A stretch of DNA of 64,000 bases from Planctomycetota bacterium (GTDB lineage: Bacteria > Planctomycetota > Phycisphaerae > SM23-33), in assembly GCA_022705325.1 (NCBI GenBank), contig JAKJER010000030.1, positions 1 through 64,000 on the forward strand, read 5' to 3'. Within the stretch, counting starts at the first letter, position 1, and the number at the start of each line of letters is the position of its first letter. The position numbers were made by a program, and so were the translations under genes. The notes beneath the pieces are model-generated. The model saw only the letters and a list, made by a program, of their open reading frames with translations, had not been told where the DNA came from and did no database searches. Shown here piece after piece: positions 60,414 through 64,000 of the stretch.

Positions 60414-60692
60414 TCAGCGGTTGGGGAACAGGTGGTAGTAGAGCTGCATCGGGATCTGGTCGCGGACGATGGTGTCGAGGCTGTCGATCATGCCGCGGGC
60501 CGAATCGAGTTCGCCGCGGGCGTAGGCGTCGCGGATCGCCTGAAGGTCTTCGGCGTCCCGGGCGTACGTCCCGGCCAGGTCCGCGTCGCCGCGCCGGGCG
60601 GCTTTCTCGCCTTCGAGCTGCCAGTTGCGGATCGCCAGGTCCATCCGCCGCAGGTGGGCGGCGATCGTTCTCTTGTTCGTCTTGCCGTTCAT
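60414..60692 (-). CDS. Small helical phage protein, first gene of the leftward operon
   Basis: The 92-residue protein is helical throughout (IAAHLRRMDLAIRNWQLEGEKAARRGDADLAGTYARDAEDLQAIRDAY). ATG 60692 follows GGAGA; earlier ATGs at 60713 and 60719 extend it with leader residues. The coiled-coil look suggests a scaffold or small regulator. Divergent from the packaging genes. Confidence 0.55.
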   Translation of the reverse strand: MNGKTNKRTIAAHLRRMDLAIRNWQLEGEKAARRGDADLAGTYARDAEDLQAIRDAYARGELDSARGMIDSLDTIVRDQIPMQLYYHLFPNR

Positions 60693-60764
60693 GGTTTTCT
60701 CCGTGGTTGCCATGAACACATAAGGGCAATTTGCGGCGTGTAAGCCAAGGGAATTGAAGGATTT

Positions 60765-60791
60765 ACATGCGAATTAGTCTGCGACGCATGT
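60765..60791. promoter_or_regulatory. Inverted repeat ACATGCG/CGCATGT in the divergent control region
   Basis: Perfect seven-base arms (60765-60771 and 60785-60791) with a 13-base spacer lie between the leftward small-gene operon and the rightward packaging genes. The same core is found at 55489-55515. A shared regulator is plausible. Confidence 0.5.
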
Positions 60792-60810
60792 CGCGAGTGG
60801 AGCGCGAGTT

Positions 60811-61062
60811 ATGACAGGTGCTGAAGATTCCTCGATGAATTCCAGCCCCGGTGCGGCCAACACGGCGGCGCCGGCGGAGAATCAGGCCGCCAACCCCGCC
60901 GCCCTGACGGTCGAGCAGCTTGCCCGCCTGTTGGGCATCGACGCCGAGAAGGTGCTGGACCACGTCGCCGCCGGGGCGCCCGTCGGGCCCGGGCAGCGGG
61001 TGAACCTCGTGCATTACGCGGCCTGGCTGAACAAGGAGATGGGGAGAACCGATGGCGATTGA
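60811..61062 (+). CDS. Small HTH-like protein, candidate terminase small subunit
   Basis: The 83-residue protein has a disordered N-terminus and a C-terminal helical domain: LTVEQLARLLGIDAEKVLDHVAAGAPVGPGQRVNLVHYAAWLNKEMGR. This domain aligns by eye with residues ~8-62 of the terminase large subunit encoded next. It overlaps that gene by 11 bases. Terminase small subunits occupy this place in phage genomes, which is the basis for the suggestion. Confidence 0.6.
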   Translation: MTGAEDSSMNSSPGAANTAAPAENQAANPAALTVEQLARLLGIDAEKVLDHVAAGAPVGPGQRVNLVHYAAWLNKEMGRTDGD

Positions 61063-63331
61063 CCCGGCAAGGCTGACGCAGAGCGATCTGCTGCAGATCA
61101 TCAACAGCACGCCCATGGGCGTGGTGCTGAACCGATCTCGCCTGCGCAGGCAGATGGACGCCGGGGCCCTGCGGTTCGGCGACGGCACCCACATCCACCT
61201 GGCCCGCTACGTCCGGTGGCTGCTGCGGGAGATGGACCGGCCGCGCCCGCAGCGGACGAGCTACGTCGAGGCCAAGCGCAAGCAGGCGATGCGGAACCGG
61301 GCGGCGACCAAGGCCGCCCAGGACATCTTCCCGGTTCCGGAGATCGTGGACTACGCCCGCCGCAAGGCGGCAGGGGAATCGTTCCGGCTGTTCTGCACCA
61401 CGTACTTCCCCGGCGCCTTCTGGCGACCGTGGTCCCAGGACCACCTGCGGGTGATCGGCAAGATCGAGAGGGCCGTTCGCGAGGGGGGGCTGTTCGCCTT
61501 CGCGATGCCCCGCGGGTCGGGTAAGACTGCCCTGGCCCGCTGCGCGGCGCTGTGGGCGATCCTTTACGGGTACAGGCCCTTCGTCTGCATGATCGCCGGC
61601 AGCCAGGACAATGCTCGCGAGCTGCTGCGGCCCATCCGCACGTTCATCCTGGAAGAGCCGCTGCTGCTGGACGACTTCCCCGAGGCCATCTACCCGCTGC
61701 GCTGCCTGGAGAACTCCTCCAAGCGCCAGCTCCAACAGCACATCGCCGGCAAGCTGACGCACGTCCACTGGGGCCAGGACAAGATGGTCTTCCCCTCCAT
61801 CGAGGGCGAGCACCTGCCGCGGGCGATGCGCGAGGACGGTATCGAGGTCGCTCCGTCGGCCGGGTCCATCATCACCACCACCAGCCTGGACTCTAACCTC
61901 CGCGGCCAGCAGCACACCCGGCCCGACCGGACCATCATCCGTCCGTCGCTGGCCCTGCTGGATGATCCGCAGACGCGCGAGTCCGCCATGTCGGCCGACC
62001 AGACCCGCAAGCGCCTGAACCTGGTGCATGGCGACGTGATGGGCCTGGCCGGGCCCGGCGAGTCGATCTCGGCGCTGCTGACCTGCACGGTGATGTACGA
62101 GGGTGACCTGGCCGACACGCTGCTGGACCGCGACAAGTCGCCCGAGTGGGACAGCGAGCGGACCAAGCTGGTGTACGCCTGGCCGGCCGAGCAGGCGCTG
62201 TGGGACAAGTACTCCGAGATCAGGCGGACCAGGTGCCGGGAAGCCGCGACTGCATTTTACCTTGCCAACCGGGCGGCTATGGACCGGGGCGCCTCGGTCG
62301 GCTGGCCCGACCGGTTCGACGCCAAGGCCGGGGAGATCTCGGCCATGCAGCACGCCGTGAACCTGCGGCTCAAGACCGGCCCCGAAGGCTTTGCCACCGA
62401 GTACCAGAACGAGCCGGCCATGGTGCAGTCGGCCGACAACGTCCTGACGGTCGACCAGGTGCTGGCCAAGGTCAGCGGGCACAAGCGGGGCGAGGTGCCC
62501 GTCGCATGCACCAAGCTGACCATGTTCGTGGACGTCCACGACCCGCTGCTCTACTACATGGTCTGCGCGTGGGCCGAAGACTTCAGCGGCCAGATCGTGG
62601 ACTATGGGACCCTGCCCCGGCAAAACCGCCCGTTCTTCACCAGAAGCGACGCGTCGCAAACGCTGGGGGCGATGTTTCCCGGCAAGGGCGTGGACGGCGC
62701 CATCCACGCGGGCCTGGAGATGGTGGTGACGGAGTACCTGGCCAAGGAATGGGCTCGCGCAGGCGGGGGCCTGCTGAAGCTCGACCGGCTGCTGGTGGAC
62801 AGCGGGTACAAGGCGCCGATCGTCGCCGACGTGAAGCGCCGCTCGGGAGGCTCGGTCATGATGTTGTCCAAGGGCCTGGGCATCCGGGCCTCCCGCAGGC
62901 CCATGGCCGCCTATACCCAGAAGCCCGGCGAGACGCTCGGGGAGCACTGGTACATCCCCAACGTCCGGCGGACTGCCCAGTTCCCCCATGTCCTGCTCGA
63001 CACCAACTTCTGGAAGAGCTTCGTTCATGACGGCCTGGCGGCGGCGCCGTCGGATCGCGGCTGCATCGGCGTTTACGGCACGTCCAAGACGGACCACGGC
63101 CTGCTGGCCGAGCACATCGCCCGCTCGGAGCGATGGGTCGAGGTCGTCGGGCCCTTTGGAACGGTGCGGGAGTGGTCGCCGCTGCCGACCAAGCCCGACA
63201 ACCACTGGCTGGACTGCCTGGTCGGCTGTGCGGCGGCAGCTTCAATGGCCGGGATCAAGCTGCCGGGCATGGACGCCAACCCGCGTCGCGAACGGAAACG
63301 CTACACCCAGGAAGACCTGCGAAGGAGATGA
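61052..63331 (+). CDS. Terminase large subunit (GpA-like) with extra N-terminal domain
   Basis: The 759-residue packaging motor has an extra N-terminal helical domain (1-62) and a GpA-like ATPase: Walker A M152-PRGSGKTA, MIAGSQDNARELLRPI, Walker B-like LALLDDPQT near 305, and coupling residues near 345. The nuclease domain (~505-740) begins TMFVDVHD and has LLVDSGYKA and DNHWLDCLVGCAAAA. It cuts and packages phage DNA into procapsids. The next gene starts in its stop (ATGA). Family is clear. Confidence 0.88.
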   Translation: MAIDPARLTQSDLLQIINSTPMGVVLNRSRLRRQMDAGALRFGDGTHIHLARYVRWLLREMDRPRPQRTSYVEAKRKQAMRNRAATKAAQDIFPVPEIVDYARRKAAGESFRLFCTTYFPGAFWRPWSQDHLRVIGKIERAVREGGLFAFAMPRGSGKTALARCAALWAILYGYRPFVCMIAGSQDNARELLRPIRTFILEEPLLLDDFPEAIYPLRCLENSSKRQLQQHIAGKLTHVHWGQDKMVFPSIEGEHLPRAMREDGIEVAPSAGSIITTTSLDSNLRGQQHTRPDRTIIRPSLALLDDPQTRESAMSADQTRKRLNLVHGDVMGLAGPGESISALLTCTVMYEGDLADTLLDRDKSPEWDSERTKLVYAWPAEQALWDKYSEIRRTRCREAATAFYLANRAAMDRGASVGWPDRFDAKAGEISAMQHAVNLRLKTGPEGFATEYQNEPAMVQSADNVLTVDQVLAKVSGHKRGEVPVACTKLTMFVDVHDPLLYYMVCAWAEDFSGQIVDYGTLPRQNRPFFTRSDASQTLGAMFPGKGVDGAIHAGLEMVVTEYLAKEWARAGGGLLKLDRLLVDSGYKAPIVADVKRRSGGSVMMLSKGLGIRASRRPMAAYTQKPGETLGEHWYIPNVRRTAQFPHVLLDTNFWKSFVHDGLAAAPSDRGCIGVYGTSKTDHGLLAEHIARSERWVEVVGPFGTVREWSPLPTKPDNHWLDCLVGCAAAASMAGIKLPGMDANPRRERKRYTQEDLRRR

Positions 63332-63333
63332 GC

Positions 63334-63525
63334 ATGGCAGAATCTGGCACTGAGCGTAAGAGTTGGCCACCCGATCAGGATCGGCGCGGGTTGGAATGCC
63401 GCCAGTGCGGCTGCAAGCACTTCCGCGTCGTCTACACCCGTGCCACCTGGGGCGGGCGAATCCTCCGCCGCCGGGAATGCCGACACTGCGGCAGGCGGAT
63501 GACCACATGGGAATCCGGCGGCTGA
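63334..63525 (+). CDS. NrdR-like zinc-ribbon protein
   Basis: The 63-residue protein has C-x2-C...RREC-x2-C-GRRMTTWE, the zinc ribbon seen in the N-terminal half of NrdR repressors. The ATP-cone domain is absent, so it may be a small DNA-binding or late-activator-like protein. ATG 63334 has GAAGGAG seven bases upstream; an ATG at 63328 overlapping the terminase stop is possible. Follows the terminase in one operon. Confidence 0.75.
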   Translation: MAESGTERKSWPPDQDRRGLECRQCGCKHFRVVYTRATWGGRILRRRECRHCGRRMTTWESGG

Positions 63526-63583
63526 TAGTCGCCTTGGCTGGACATGGCAATTCTGGCCGCCGATATACGTTATGAATAAAGAA

Positions 63584-63619
63584 CTTGTCATTTGCCTGTA
63601 TCGTAGTGATAATGACAAG
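63584..63619. promoter_or_regulatory. Operator-like palindrome CTTGTCATT/AATGACAAG
   Basis: Perfect nine-base arms (63584-63592 and 63611-63619) with an 18-base spacer lie 15 bases before the XRE start. The A+T-rich surroundings suit a promoter. Autorepression by the XRE protein is likely. Confidence 0.6.
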
Positions 63620-63634
63620 ATAGAAAGGAACCCC

Positions 63635-64000
63635 ATGACCGCCACCGACCATATCGCGGGTAACCTGCGTCGCATCCGGACCAGCAAGGGGCTGAGCCAG
63701 GATGAGGTTGCGCAGGGCGCCGACTTGTCACGAAACGCCTACCGCGACATCGAGACCGGCGCCACCGGCAACCCCCGCGTGGGCAACCTGCAGGCCATCG
63801 CCCGTGCGCTGGGCGTGGGCCTTGTCGAACTCCTGGCCGCGCCGCCCAGCCTCACCACCGTGCGATTTCGGTCCTTGAAGATGAAGGGCATCCGGCAGGA
63901 GGCTCGCCGGGGGCAGATCGTGCTGGATGTGGCGCGTTGGCTGAAGGACTTCTCCTTGCTGGAAGACCTGCTTGGCCAGAAGAAGGAGTTCCGCCTGGAT
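63635..64000 (+). CDS. XRE-family regulator, cut by window end
   Basis: The first 122 residues are visible. An N-terminal XRE helix-turn-helix (NLRRIRTSKGLSQDEVAQGADLSRNAYRDIETG, then NLQAIARALGVGLVELL) is followed by a region reading VRFRSLKMKG...IVLDVARWLKDFSLLEDLLG, which in related proteins leads to an ImmA/IrrE-type metallopeptidase domain; that part is beyond the window. AGAAAGGA precedes the ATG. Probably the lysogeny or stress repressor of the element. Confidence 0.78.
   Translation, partial: MTATDHIAGNLRRIRTSKGLSQDEVAQGADLSRNAYRDIETGATGNPRVGNLQAIARALGVGLVELLAAPPSLTTVRFRSLKMKGIRQEARRGQIVLDVARWLKDFSLLEDLLGQKKEFRLD

Noticed and set aside
57339..60743. 1134-codon rightward open frame over the amidoligase region
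   Set aside because: It is antisense to several leftward genes with good ribosome-binding sites and recognisable domains; its translation has no family features.
1..64000. CRISPR array, rRNA operon
   Set aside because: No regularly spaced direct repeats of CRISPR size and no conserved rRNA sequence were seen.

Overview
This is a strongly G+C-rich stretch of what looks like a Planctomycetota chromosome, most likely of the Phycisphaerae type and possibly a metagenome assembly. The reasons are a LEPR-XLL sorting motif at the start of a secreted calpain-like protease (7.0-8.8 kb), a pilin-like DUF1559-type protein (32.1-32.9 kb), a DUF4159 protein with terpene-cyclase-type repeats (26.9-29.1 kb), a sulfatase beside glycosidases and an esterase, Tat-exported oxidoreductase and fucosidase, and a prophage whose gene content matches those seen in this phylum. 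No rRNA operon and no CRISPR array is visible.

0-39 kb, host chromosome. It starts with a tRNA-Arg(CCG)-like gene and a palindrome-rich intergenic element, followed by an amidohydrolase overlapping a PaaK-like adenylate-forming enzyme. Next come an FGE/SUMF1-fold protein, a vWA protein and the LEPR-XLL calpain. A leftward block of secreted polysaccharide-degrading enzymes runs from 9 to 14 kb (GH29 fucosidase, TPR-esterase, sulfatase, GH130-like enzyme). It is followed by a cobalamin-binding radical SAM protein with a fused TonB-like tail, an ADP-ribosylglycohydrolase, a 1003-residue secreted protein, a Gfo/Idh/MocA oxidoreductase, a HEAT protein, a secreted transglutaminase, a SASA-type acetylesterase, the DUF4159 protein, a VapBC pair and ribulokinase. 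From 33 to 39 kb a leftward surface-polysaccharide cluster encodes GT2, UDP-GlcNAc 2-epimerase, two GT4 enzymes and an O-antigen-ligase-like protein, with a MITE-like repeat inserted in it.

39.3-42.4 kb, scarred island at tRNA-Thr(UGU). Directly after the tRNA lie a possible integrase-tail remnant and a 5'-truncated HK97-gp10-like phage gene. Then comes a leftward, more A+T-rich three-gene operon: a SirB1-type transglutaminase, an orphan RHS terminal module fused to a caspase-like domain with a candidate His/Cys dyad, and a HEAT-repeat lipoprotein.

42.6-64 kb, prophage running off the right edge. A leftward integrase/excisionase pair faces a rightward early operon: sigma factor, Cas4/AddB-like nuclease, HNH protein, two ParB-like proteins, Sak4-like ATPase, DUF669-like protein, RMF/CrpP-like protein, VRR-NUC, primase-helicase, HTH protein with an amber codon, ParB-methyltransferase fusion and DUF1937. 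A leftward cassette (57.4-60.7 kb) encodes five small proteins, one with a HARE-HTH domain, and after a terminator an amidoligase plus a stand-alone class II glutamine amidotransferase. Rightward packaging genes follow, then an NrdR-like zinc ribbon and an XRE regulator behind a perfect palindrome. The amidoligase/amidotransferase pair and the RHS-caspase operon are the best candidates for undescribed systems. All functions are read from sequence motifs; no database search was possible.
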